From JAEZJZ01 sp964450265 (GTDB taxonomy: Bacteria > Bacillota > UBA994 > UBA5500): a stretch of 5,987 bases of DNA. Positions 1-5,851 of the stretch are shown here, in pieces. The notes beneath the pieces were generated by a model, which worked only from the letters and a program-made list of their open reading frames with translations, was not told the origin of the DNA and made no database searches. The stretch covers positions 1 through 5,987 of the forward strand of contig CAYVCY010000128.1 in the NCBI GenBank assembly GCA_964450265.1, in the 5' to 3' direction. The first letter of the stretch is position 1; every line of letters begins with the position of its first letter. Made by a program: the position numbers and the translations under genes.

Positions 1-1938
1 ACCAGGCAGGCGGCCGCGGGCCGATGGATTTGCTTTGTCTCCTGCTATCCGTCCGGTGGAGTTGTCGTCATGTCCAATGAACACAGCACCCGCTAGTTCT
101 GGAGTGTAACCGACGAACCATGCCTCGCGGTTGTAGTTGGTAGTACCAGTCTTGCCTGCGACCGGGCCATAGTAGCCCCCCAGGCTGCGCAGATAAGAGG
201 CTGTCCCATAATCTATCACGTCCTCCATGATGTCGGTCATCATGTAGGCCACCTCTTCACTGAGTACTACCTGGCTCTGTGGACGGTGCTGATAGATCAC
301 TTGGTCGTGATCGTTTCGGATTTCTGCGACCGCATAAGTCTCATTGAGCACCCCCTGGTTGCCGATGGCGCTGAAGGCGCGGGCCATTTCCAAAGGGATG
401 ACCCCTTTGGTCACTCCGCCGATGGCCAACGCGGCCAGGTTGCGGTCGCTGTAGCCGTTGATCGGTCGTTCCACCAATGTGGTGATGCCCAAACGCCGAG
501 CAAACTCCAACATGGCATCTACGCCGTTATCCTTGGCCACCAGCCAAGCAGGAACGTTGAGTGACTGCTGCCATGCATAACGCAGGGTGACCGGGCCACG
601 GTACCTGCCGTCGTAGTTGACCGGATAGGGCGGGTTATTCTCGCCGTTTTCGTAAATCGCTTCATCCAGAATGATGCTGGAGGCGGTTTCTCCGCGTTCC
701 AACGCTGGCCCATAGACAGTGATTGGTTTGATCGCTGAGCCAGGTTGTTGTTTGACCAACTGTATCGTGCGGTTGTGCTGATCGTTGGCGGCCTCTCGGC
801 CTCCAATCATCACCCTGATGCCGCCTGTTCTTGAGTCGAGCAGAATAACTGCACTCTGGGGCTGCAAAATGCCTTTTGCGTTTCGCTCGTCTTTGTTATC
901 CAAGTGCGGGATTAGCCACTGTTCCAATCCCTCTTTCAATGCGCGGTCCGCCGCAGCCTGCAGGCGCAGATCCAACGTGGTGTGGATCGCCAGGCCGCCA
1001 GTAAACAGCATCTGTGACGCTTCTGCCCGGGAGTGTCCTTGTTGCTCTAGGATACTGACTGCCTGCTCACGCACGTAGCTGACGAAATACTGGCTAGACC
1101 CCTCGGCCACATCGCTCCTTCGAGTGCCCAGAGCAATCTCGAACTCCAAGGCCGCTTGTTTTTCATCCGCGCTGATGAATCCAAAGCGCTCCATGTTACT
1201 TAGAGTCTCACTTTGCTTGGTCTTCGCTCTATCCATATTTGTATAAGGGCTATAGGCATTAGGAGCTGAAATTATGCCGGCGATCATCGCCGATTCAGCC
1301 AGATTGAGATCCTGCACGTCTTTGTCAAAGTAGTAATGAGCGGCCGCCTGCACCCCGTAAGCTGATCCCCCCAGGAAAAGGCGATTGAGATAGAACTCCA
1401 GGATCTCGTCCTTGGAGTAGTCCTTCTCTAGGCGCAAGGTTACGATGGCCTCCTGGATTTTCCGGGTGACTGTTCTATCGGGAGTGAGAAAAGCCATCTT
1501 GGCCAGCTGATTGGTGATGGTGCTTCCGCCTTGCTTGCGGCTGCCGGAAAGCATGTTCACCAGAGCGCGGGCCCAACCCTTTAAGTCGATGCCGTGGTGG
1601 TTATAGAATTGGTTATCTTCCATTGCCAGCACGGCATTTCGCAGATCCAGCGGAATCTGATCGAATGGAACCGGTGTCCGATTCTCCTCTCCGTGAAGTC
1701 TAGTGATCAGCTCGCCATTGATGTCATACACTTTGGAAGTGGCGTCCACGTCGCCCAGCTTGTTCGGATCATAAGGTGGAATGGTAGCAACGGCATATCC
1801 GAATAATCCCCCACCACCGATAATCCCTGCCAGCAACACCAGTAGCACCAGGGTCTTGAGCATCTTCGGTATCTTAAAGGTATATTTTTTCTTTCTCTTA
1901 GGCTTTCTGCCTGGGTCTTGCCTTGTTTGCTTAGCCAC
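1..1938 (-). CDS. Class A penicillin-binding protein (bifunctional transglycosylase/transpeptidase, PBP1A type), partial: C-terminus beyond window
   Basis: Polymerises lipid II into glycan strands and cross-links the stem peptides at the outer face of the membrane. I translated 646 codons with no stop before the left edge. Residues 1-28 are rich in Lys/Arg, and about 27-50 form one membrane anchor. The GT51 domain follows: E107-D108 with F111, H114 and G116 (the EDxxFxxHxG motif, E107 being the expected catalytic Glu), the GGSTITNQLAK block at 137-147, and the LNRLFLGGSAYGVQAAA block at 184-200. The transpeptidase domain has all three penicillin-binding motifs: S401-A-I-K404 (S401 the acyl-enzyme serine), S459-L-N461 and K596-T-G598. 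Their spacing is normal for the family, so both activities should be intact. Family members run from about 650 to 900 residues, so little of the catalytic part is missing; any C-terminal extension cannot be judged. The GTG start is chosen because an excellent ribosome site precedes it. The gene is divergent from yunB. A role in vegetative or spore wall synthesis cannot be told apart here. Confidence 0.95.
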   Translation of the reverse strand, partial: MAKQTRQDPGRKPKRKKKYTFKIPKMLKTLVLLVLLAGIIGGGGLFGYAVATIPPYDPNKLGDVDATSKVYDINGELITRLHGEENRTPVPFDQIPLDLRNAVLAMEDNQFYNHHGIDLKGWARALVNMLSGSRKQGGSTITNQLAKMAFLTPDRTVTRKIQEAIVTLRLEKDYSKDEILEFYLNRLFLGGSAYGVQAAAHYYFDKDVQDLNLAESAMIAGIISAPNAYSPYTNMDRAKTKQSETLSNMERFGFISADEKQAALEFEIALGTRRSDVAEGSSQYFVSYVREQAVSILEQQGHSRAEASQMLFTGGLAIHTTLDLRLQAAADRALKEGLEQWLIPHLDNKDERNAKGILQPQSAVILLDSRTGGIRVMIGGREAANDQHNRTIQLVKQQPGSAIKPITVYGPALERGETASSIILDEAIYENGENNPPYPVNYDGRYRGPVTLRYAWQQSLNVPAWLVAKDNGVDAMLEFARRLGITTLVERPINGYSDRNLAALAIGGVTKGVIPLEMARAFSAIGNQGVLNETYAVAEIRNDHDQVIYQHRPQSQVVLSEEVAYMMTDIMEDVIDYGTASYLRSLGGYYGPVAGKTGTTNYNREAWFVGYTPELAGAVFIGHDDNSTGRIAGDKANPSARGRLPG

Positions 1939-1942
1939 AAGA

Positions 1943-1953
1943 CTCCCTCCTTT
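1943..1953 (-). promoter_or_regulatory. Ribosome binding site deciding the GTG start of the penicillin-binding protein
   Basis: The minus strand reads AAAGGAGGGAG, with the AGGAGG core at 1951-1946, seven bases before the GTG at 1938-1936. The nearest in-frame codons upstream (CTT, AGT) are not starts, and the Lys-rich N-terminus followed by a membrane anchor fits this start. Confidence 0.85.
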
Positions 1954-1961
1954 AGAGAATA

Positions 1962-1988
1962 ATTATACCATAAGAGTATGAGCTCCAA
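1962..1988 (-). promoter_or_regulatory. Sigma-A-type extended -10 promoter for the penicillin-binding protein
   Basis: On the minus strand a perfect TATAAT lies at 1967-1962, preceded by TGG at 1970-1968, which makes the extended -10 form TGnTATAAT. A weak -35, TTGGAG at 1988-1983, is spaced by 15 bp; TTGGTT at 1992-1987 with 19 bp is the alternative. The expected transcript start is near 1955, giving a very short leader of about 17 bases that is mostly the ribosome site. The -35 region overlaps one arm of the inverted repeat at 1975-2021. Confidence 0.7.
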
Positions 1989-2021
1989 CCAAGGCGAAAA
2001 CTGGGCCGGATAGCTCATACT
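1975..2021. repeat. Perfect 10-bp inverted repeat in the divergent promoter region
   Basis: AGTATGAGCT at 1975-1984 is matched exactly by its reverse complement AGCTCATACT at 2012-2021, with 27 bp between. The left arm overlaps the probable -35 of the penicillin-binding protein promoter, and the right arm lies 43 bp before the yunB ATG, where a yunB promoter could be. It could be a pair of operator half-sites for a looping or dimeric regulator, or a hairpin in a yunB leader. The sequence does not decide between these. Confidence 0.5.
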
Positions 2022-2052
2022 TCGATCACACTATAGCATATTGATCATTGAT

Positions 2053-2060
2053 GGGGGTGA
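2053..2060 (+). promoter_or_regulatory. Ribosome binding site deciding the yunB start
   Basis: GGGGGTGA lies four bases before the ATG at 2065. The frame is also open upstream to a TTG at 2041, but that start would put this purine-rich site inside the gene, so the ATG at 2065 is preferred. Confidence 0.65.
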
Positions 2061-2064
2061 AGCG

Positions 2065-2796
2065 ATGGTCAGCAGGAGGCGACGGCGATGGTGGCGCAGG
2101 CGTTATTCGATCGGTTGGCTAACTGGCAAACAGCGTCTGGCAATCGTGCTGCTGGTGATCGCGTTAATTGCCTTGCAGATCCTCAATCTATTGGATCGAA
2201 ATCTGCGTCCTTCCCTAGAAGCGATCGCTTCCGCGAGGGCCAAGGTAATTGCCACCCAGGCGATCAATGAAGCCATCAACACGAAGATTGCGCAGGAGAT
2301 CAAATATGGATTATTGATCACTGTGCATACTGACTTCAATGGAAAACCATCTTGGGCGCAGGTGAACACCATGGAAGTGAACCGCATCGTCGCAGCCACT
2401 ACTCTGCGGGTTCAGGAGAGCCTGGCGGCTCTCCGGGGCGAAGTGGTGCGCATTCCCCTCGGCCAGGCCTTTCACAGTGAGCTACTGTCCAGCATGGGCC
2501 CAAGGATTCCTTTCACCATCATCCCAATTGGAACTGTCAACGTTGAGGTCACCGATGCTTTCGAACAGGCCGGAATCAATCAAACCAGGCACAAGATCTA
2601 CCTGGATGTCTATACAGACGTACGAATCGTGATCCCCTTTGTCACCAGCACTGTCACTGTCACCAGTCAGGTTCCTATTGCAGACGTAACCTATCTTGGC
2701 GAGGTTCCACAGACAGTGATCGATTTGCCGTTCCCTTTTGGTTCAGAGTATAAGCCGGCGCAGGAGGGAGTCCGTGCCCCGACTATCAGCCCTTGA
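2065..2796 (+). CDS. yunB: Sporulation protein YunB
   Basis: YunB is a conserved endospore-former protein; in Bacillus subtilis it belongs to the mother-cell sigma-E regulon and its biochemical role is not known. The product here is 243 residues. A very basic N-terminus (residues 4-13 are nearly all Arg and Trp) is followed by one membrane anchor at about 25-43. Next comes the hallmark stretch NLRPSLEAIASARAKVIATQAINEAI, beginning near residue 46. The rest is a soluble domain with the expected conserved blocks: GLLITVHTDFNG, then IPLGQAFHSELLSSMGPRIP, GTVNVEV and HKIYLDVYTDVRIVIPF. By the positive-inside rule the bulk should lie outside the membrane. The length is normal and no damage is visible. 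The gene stands alone, divergent from the penicillin-binding protein and convergent with the amidohydrolase operon. I did not find a convincing sigma-E promoter; CATACTTC at 2016-2023 resembles a sigma-E -10, but no good -35 accompanies it. Identity is from recognised family sequence, not from a search. Confidence 0.9.
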   Translation: MVSRRRRRWWRRRYSIGWLTGKQRLAIVLLVIALIALQILNLLDRNLRPSLEAIASARAKVIATQAINEAINTKIAQEIKYGLLITVHTDFNGKPSWAQVNTMEVNRIVAATTLRVQESLAALRGEVVRIPLGQAFHSELLSSMGPRIPFTIIPIGTVNVEVTDAFEQAGINQTRHKIYLDVYTDVRIVIPFVTSTVTVTSQVPIADVTYLGEVPQTVIDLPFPFGSEYKPAQEGVRAPTISP

Positions 2797-2843
2797 GCGC
2801 ATGTCAGATGAAAGAGTGGGCCGGAGGGAATTGAGAATAAGAG

Positions 2844-2884
2844 AAAAAAGCCGAATCGGAGGCAACATTCTCCTTCGATTCGGC
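2844..2884 (-). terminator. Intrinsic terminator of the amidohydrolase/membrane protein operon
   Basis: GCCGAATCG at 2850-2858 and CGATTCGGC at 2876-2884 form a perfect 9-bp stem around a 17-base loop that can pair further (GAG with CTC). On the minus strand the stem is followed directly by six T residues (2849-2844). It begins 24 bases after the TAG stop of the 148-residue gene. On the plus strand only a weak T-poor tail follows (CAGTTGTTTCC), so it may stop yunB transcription only inefficiently. Confidence 0.85.
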
Positions 2885-2908
2885 CAGTTGTTTCCAAAGC
2901 ACAAGTGG

Positions 2909-3355
2909 CTAGATTACTCCCATCAGTGCCAACACAATCTGGGCAATTAGCGCTGAGCCAATAAACGTCCCGATGAAAGTCAGCATTGCCGTTATGACAA
3001 TCTTTAATCCCTGACGTTTGAAACCGCCCAAGTCCTTGCCGATGGAGATACCGGCGTAAGCCAGGATAGGGGTAGTCAGCGCTAGGAATTGCACGCTTGC
3101 TACATACCGATTCACATACGCGGCTCCAGGAACCCCAGGGATAGATGCAATGATAGCCAAGGCCGATATGTAGGCAATGGTTGGCAGTTTGATCGGCGAA
3201 TACTTGGCCAACAGGTATCCCACCACCACGATCGCCAGCAGAATAAGCATGCCTGGAAGGGCCTCAAGGGGATTCACATTATACCCTATATAATTGGCTA
3301 CCAGGGTAAGCAAAACGGTGATAACGAAAACCCGAAGTACATCAGAGAACTTCAC
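2909..3355 (-). CDS. Small polytopic membrane protein, probable partner subunit of the neighbouring DUF3100-like protein
   Basis: The product is 148 residues and almost wholly hydrophobic, with about five membrane segments near residues 7-25, 32-50, 56-73, 86-104 and 116-146. Between the last two is a conserved-looking hydrophilic turn, GISIGKDLGGFKRQG (about 102-116). That turn and the final segment resemble loops of secondary carriers of unknown substrate, but I cannot assign a named family with confidence. The GTG start at 3355 has a perfect AAGGAGGT nine bases upstream, within the end of the preceding gene. It is the last gene of a three-gene operon and is followed by a clear terminator. 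The tight coupling and the small-plus-large membrane pair suggest one two-subunit transporter, much as malonate carriers are built from MadL and MadM; that comparison concerns layout only, not homology. No signal peptide or soluble domain is seen. Confidence 0.8.
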   Translation of the reverse strand: MKFSDVLRVFVITVLLTLVANYIGYNVNPLEALPGMLILLAIVVVGYLLAKYSPIKLPTIAYISALAIIASIPGVPGAAYVNRYVASVQFLALTTPILAYAGISIGKDLGGFKRQGLKIVITAMLTFIGTFIGSALIAQIVLALMGVI

Positions 3356-3360
3356 TTATC

Positions 3361-4143
3361 TTACACCTCCTTAGCAGCCGCTTTACCTCCAAGACGGCGG
3401 TAAAGCCATTCGGTCACTGGTATTCCGATGAACAGGCCGACATACAGACCGTCAACACTGGTCAACAGCTGACTGGTAGCTGCATAAGCGCTCAGTTCTG
3501 TCTCCAGTTCGGGCCAAGCCGCCACCACTGGCCCCAGTGCTGCAGCCATCATTGATGCACTACCGGTGCCAGCAGCCATCGCTAGGGAAAATGGATGGAA
3601 GATACCAAAACTGACAATCAGTCCTACCATTAGGCCGTTAAAAATTGCACCAAACAAAGTTCCTGTGATATACGCCCCCATGACTCCTTGTCCCTCTGGG
3701 CTATCAAGCCCGTAAATGTCACCAACGATAGCGAGCGAACCCTCACGTGAAATGGAAAAGGCTGCTCCGATAGCCTCGCGACCCATCTTAAGGACCAACA
3801 CCGCTACTGGAAGGGCAAGAAATATAGTTCCCAGGTTACCCAGCTCCTGCAGTATCAAAGCTGGCCCAGCATTAATTACGCTGCCCAGGTTGGGACCAAT
3901 GGTGGTCCCCATCTTGGCGGTCAGGAACATCACGGAAAGACCTATAAACGGAGATGCCATCTCCATATGCTCTTTCCTCACTAACCTCAAAGCCGGGAGG
4001 AGCATCCCGATCACCAGTGCATAGAGCATAGGCAGCAGTAGTACCACGCCTGGTCCCAGCTGAAAACGCCTGGTGCCGATCAACTCTGCGATAATCACCA
4101 TCCCTAGATTGAGAAGGTGTACTCGTATTTCAGTTTTGCTCAT
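3361..4143 (-). CDS. Polytopic membrane protein resembling DUF3100 family, putative transporter subunit
   Basis: The product is 260 residues with about seven membrane segments, near 9-22, 31-50, 62-80, 101-119, 154-182, 184-210 and 230-248. The most distinctive part is the loop GREAIGAAFSISREGSLAIVG at 121-141, running on to DIYGLDSPEGQGVMG (142-156), with a Gly/Ser-rich stretch GTGSASMMAA at 192-201. From memory this pattern fits Pfam DUF3100, a family without known function; that assignment is recall, not a search. The ATG at 4143 is chosen because AAGGAGGG lies six bases upstream; an in-frame TTG at 4170 would add nine residues but swallow that site. The gene starts 28 bases after the amidohydrolase stop, and the next gene begins five bases after its TAA. 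The inferred role is moving the amidohydrolase's substrate or product across the membrane; direction and substrate are unknown. Confidence 0.82.
   Translation of the reverse strand: MSKTEIRVHLLNLGMVIIAELIGTRRFQLGPGVVLLLPMLYALVIGMLLPALRLVRKEHMEMASPFIGLSVMFLTAKMGTTIGPNLGSVINAGPALILQELGNLGTIFLALPVAVLVLKMGREAIGAAFSISREGSLAIVGDIYGLDSPEGQGVMGAYITGTLFGAIFNGLMVGLIVSFGIFHPFSLAMAAGTGSASMMAAALGPVVAAWPELETELSAYAATSQLLTSVDGLYVGLFIGIPVTEWLYRRLGGKAAAKEV
3365..3372 (-). promoter_or_regulatory. Ribosome binding site of the 148-residue gene, embedded in the preceding coding sequence
   Basis: AAGGAGGT on the minus strand is formed by the penultimate Lys-Glu-Val codons of the 260-residue gene, just before its TAA at 3363-3361. 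It lies nine bases before the GTG at 3355. Ribosomes finishing the upstream gene would sit on this site, so translational coupling and balanced output of the two membrane proteins are likely. Confidence 0.85.
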
Positions 4144-4149
4144 TGTTGT

Positions 4150-4157
4150 CCCTCCTT
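4150..4157 (-). promoter_or_regulatory. Ribosome binding site deciding the start of the 260-residue membrane protein
   Basis: AAGGAGGG on the minus strand is six bases before the ATG at 4143-4141. This supports starting at MSKTEIRVHL rather than at the in-frame TTG at 4170. Confidence 0.85.
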
Positions 4158-4171
4158 GCGTGGTGATCAAA

Positions 4172-5488
4172 TCATTTGAGCAACTTCGCCCACATGGCCA
4201 AGTACTCTTCTTTAGTCATTCTCGGTCGGAATTCGTTCTTGATCCGCAGCCCTTCCTTGGCACCGTCGTACAATAGGTCGATCACAATCATAGCCATAAT
4301 CTTGGCCGGTACTACGTATGCCATATCCTTATCTACCACTTGATAGTCTCGAGCGTGGCCCCGGCCGGTGATGCCCCCAACCATCGGGTGAATGCCAGGC
4401 ATGATATGCGTGATATCGCCCATATCGGTAGAACCGGCCATGATTTCCCCTGGTTGGACGCCTTTCTCACCTAGTAATCGGAGAGCGTTGTCGCGGAACA
4501 GGGCTGTCATGTTCTGATCATTGAACAACGGCAGATAGCCAGGAATCTCGTCTATCTCCGCCTCTGCGCCGACAGCCATCGCGCCTGCCTTTAAGGCGCG
4601 ATTTACCTTTTCACCGGCGGCCATCACTGCCTCGATACTACGGCCTCTGACATAGGTCTCAATTTTCACATCGGCCGGCACGATGTTTACCAGATCACCA
4701 CCCTTGGTGATAATCGGGTGCACTCGAATGGCATCCTCATCCTTAAAAGTTTCGCGATTGGCATGGATGCCCATCAGGCCTAGCATGGCGGCGTTAAGCG
4801 CGTTTACTCCCTGATGGGGAGCGCCGCCGGCATGTGCTTCTTTGCCTACATAGCGTATTGCCTTACCTACAAAGCCGTTAGAACCGACCCCTTCACCCGG
4901 AATGCGCACCATCCGCTCTGGATTCTCTGAGTCCGAATGGCACATCATAGCCATATCCACATCATCGAATTCCCCTAGGTAGATCAGCTCCTGCTTGCCG
5001 CCTAAGAACTTGATCTTACCTTCCTTCCGGAGAGTCTGGCGATAGTCCAACTCCACATACTCTTCCGCTGGCACGGCCATCACCACCACATCGCCGTCCA
5101 GCTCCTGCATTACCCCGGAGTCCACTAGTCCCATGGCCACGCCAACCATCATCGCGGTCTGGGCATTGTGGCCGCAGGAGTGCGCTGCCCCAGTCGTAGG
5201 GTCTGCATGGGGATGATCGTGGCAGACTACCGCGTCCAACTCTCCCAGCACCGCTACCGACAGGCGGTGTTCCTTGCCCGGTATGCGCCCCTTCAGCCCG
5301 GTAATTGCCAGTCCCTTGCGGTAGTCCAATTTCAGCTCTTGAAATTTCTCCTCCACCTGTTCTGCTGCCAGCGTTTCCTTGTACCCCAACTCAGGGTGAC
5401 TGAATATATGGTCCCCCAGGGCGATAATTTCTTCTGCCCGTTGATCAATGGCATCGCACACCCTCTTTTTTAGCTGTTCTTTGCTCAT
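4172..5488 (-). CDS. M20-family amidohydrolase (M20D-like metal-dependent amidase/carboxypeptidase)
   Basis: A cytoplasmic enzyme expected to hydrolyse an amide bond of an N-acyl amino acid, aminobenzoyl-glutamate-like compound or small peptide, using two metal ions. The product is 438 residues, normal for the family. Visible marks are the N-terminal FSHPELGYKE (29-38); GELDAV (82-87); the metal-binding HSCGHNAQTA with C105 and H107; PAEEY with E142/E143; MCHSD with H184; and C-terminal GRGHARDYQ with H378. Cys, His, Glu, His, His is the ligand set of M20D enzymes such as HipO and AbgB. The dimerisation domain carries GKEAHAGGAPHQGVNAL with H219. All key residues are present, so it should be active. 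The ATG at 5488 follows a good ribosome site; the frame stays open another 57 codons upstream, but those encode Arg-rich sequence unlike the family. It is first in the operon, and no signal peptide is seen. Substrate cannot be predicted; pairing with membrane proteins recalls AbgAB with AbgT, though those carriers are unrelated. Confidence 0.93.
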   Translation of the reverse strand: MSKEQLKKRVCDAIDQRAEEIIALGDHIFSHPELGYKETLAAEQVEEKFQELKLDYRKGLAITGLKGRIPGKEHRLSVAVLGELDAVVCHDHPHADPTTGAAHSCGHNAQTAMMVGVAMGLVDSGVMQELDGDVVVMAVPAEEYVELDYRQTLRKEGKIKFLGGKQELIYLGEFDDVDMAMMCHSDSENPERMVRIPGEGVGSNGFVGKAIRYVGKEAHAGGAPHQGVNALNAAMLGLMGIHANRETFKDEDAIRVHPIITKGGDLVNIVPADVKIETYVRGRSIEAVMAAGEKVNRALKAGAMAVGAEAEIDEIPGYLPLFNDQNMTALFRDNALRLLGEKGVQPGEIMAGSTDMGDITHIMPGIHPMVGGITGRGHARDYQVVDKDMAYVVPAKIMAMIVIDLLYDGAKEGLRIKNEFRPRMTKEEYLAMWAKLLK

Positions 5489-5496
5489 CGTGCGAA

Positions 5497-5502
5497 CCTC
5501 CC
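5497..5502 (-). promoter_or_regulatory. Ribosome binding site deciding the amidohydrolase start
   Basis: GGGAGG on the minus strand is eight bases before the ATG at 5488-5486. It argues against the longer open frame that begins near 5659. Confidence 0.8.
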
Positions 5503-5533
5503 TCTCTAGATGTGACTTCCTTGCAGATATCGT

Positions 5534-5547
5534 GTCGCTTAAGCGAC
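5534..5547. repeat. Perfect 14-bp palindrome, possible operator
   Basis: GTCGCTTAAGCGAC is its own reverse complement, centred 53 bp upstream of the amidohydrolase ATG. Its left half overlaps ATCGTGTCG at 5529-5537, which is repeated exactly at 5619-5627; a shorter ATCGTG also overlaps the start codon region at 5487-5492. The position and symmetry suit a repressor site acting on the operon, but no regulator gene lies in the window. Confidence 0.45.
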
Positions 5548-5565
5548 GTGCAGTGTTGCCTGAGA

Positions 5566-5584
5566 GCCGCTTTTCGACAGCGGC
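5566..5584. repeat. Small GC-rich hairpin in the amidohydrolase leader
   Basis: GCCGCT at 5566-5571 pairs with AGCGGC at 5579-5584 around a seven-base loop. No T run follows on either strand, so it is not an intrinsic terminator. It may simply be local structure in the leader transcript. Confidence 0.35.
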
Positions 5585-5645
5585 GGCCTGCAAAGGCTGG
5601 CGCGGACGGTCTTCGCACATCGTGTCGAAAGGCGCAGGTCTCCCG

Positions 5646-5675
5646 TTGACAATCGACATCGGTTCGTGCTAATCT
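5646..5675 (+). promoter_or_regulatory. Promoter-like motif pointing away from the operon
   Basis: A perfect -35 TTGACA at 5646-5651 is followed after 18 bp by TAATCT at 5670-5675, preceded by TG at the extended -10 position (TGCTAATCT). The -10 hexamer is a weak match to TATAAT. It would transcribe rightwards through the structured region, where no clear gene is seen, so any product would be a non-coding or antisense RNA, or a gene beyond the window. Confidence 0.35.
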
Positions 5676-5711
5676 AATAAAGCCGTCGTCTGATGGCTCA
5701 GCTCGTGACTC

Positions 5712-5797
5712 TGGCCGTTCAACTAAAGCTTGCGCTGAGATGAATATCTCCATTCACATTGGAGACATTCATAGTTGCGAGTTGGCCGTTTGAAAGC
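5712..5797. repeat. Pair of direct repeats flanking a hairpin
   Basis: TGGCCGTT, then five bases, then AAAGC occurs at 5712-5729; TGGCCGTT, then two bases, then AAAGC occurs at 5783-5797. The two copies are in the same orientation and bracket the 5740-5772 inverted repeat. They may be binding sites or an old duplication. Confidence 0.4.
5740..5772 (-). repeat. Inverted repeat with 13-base arms, likely RNA hairpin in the minus-strand leader
   Basis: The arms 5740-5752 (ATGAATATCTCCA) and 5760-5772 (TGGAGACATTCAT) are reverse complements except at A5746/C5766, with a seven-base loop. In a minus-strand RNA that mismatch becomes a G-U pair, so all 13 positions pair; in a plus-strand RNA it is an A-C mismatch. 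This favours a structure in a transcript reading toward the amidohydrolase, about 250 bases before its ATG. No T run follows, so it is not a classical terminator. As DNA it could also be an operator. Confidence 0.55.
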
Positions 5798-5851
5798 CGG
5801 GTCCCCAACAATTAGCAGTTGACTACTGATTGCAGAGATGGTAAACTAATA

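Noticed and set aside
2041..2064. Eight-residue extension of YunB from a TTG at 2041
   Set aside because: The GGGGGTGA site is correctly placed for the ATG at 2065 and no ribosome site precedes the TTG.
2738..2950. Plus-strand open frame spanning the yunB end and the terminator
   Set aside because: It overlaps yunB in another frame, crosses the terminator hairpin, runs into the opposite gene and shows no protein-like pattern.
4144..4170. Nine-residue extension of the 260-residue membrane protein from a TTG at 4170
   Set aside because: It would place the AAGGAGGG ribosome site inside the gene; the ATG at 4143 is six bases after that site.
5489..5659. 57-codon N-terminal extension of the amidohydrolase from an upstream start near 5659
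   Set aside because: The extra residues are Arg-rich and unlike M20 N-termini, while the ATG at 5488 has a good ribosome site and gives the usual family length.
5740..5793. 17-codon plus-strand small open frame (MNISIHIGDI...) across the hairpin
   Set aside because: No ribosome site precedes it, and its sequence is dictated by the inverted repeat.
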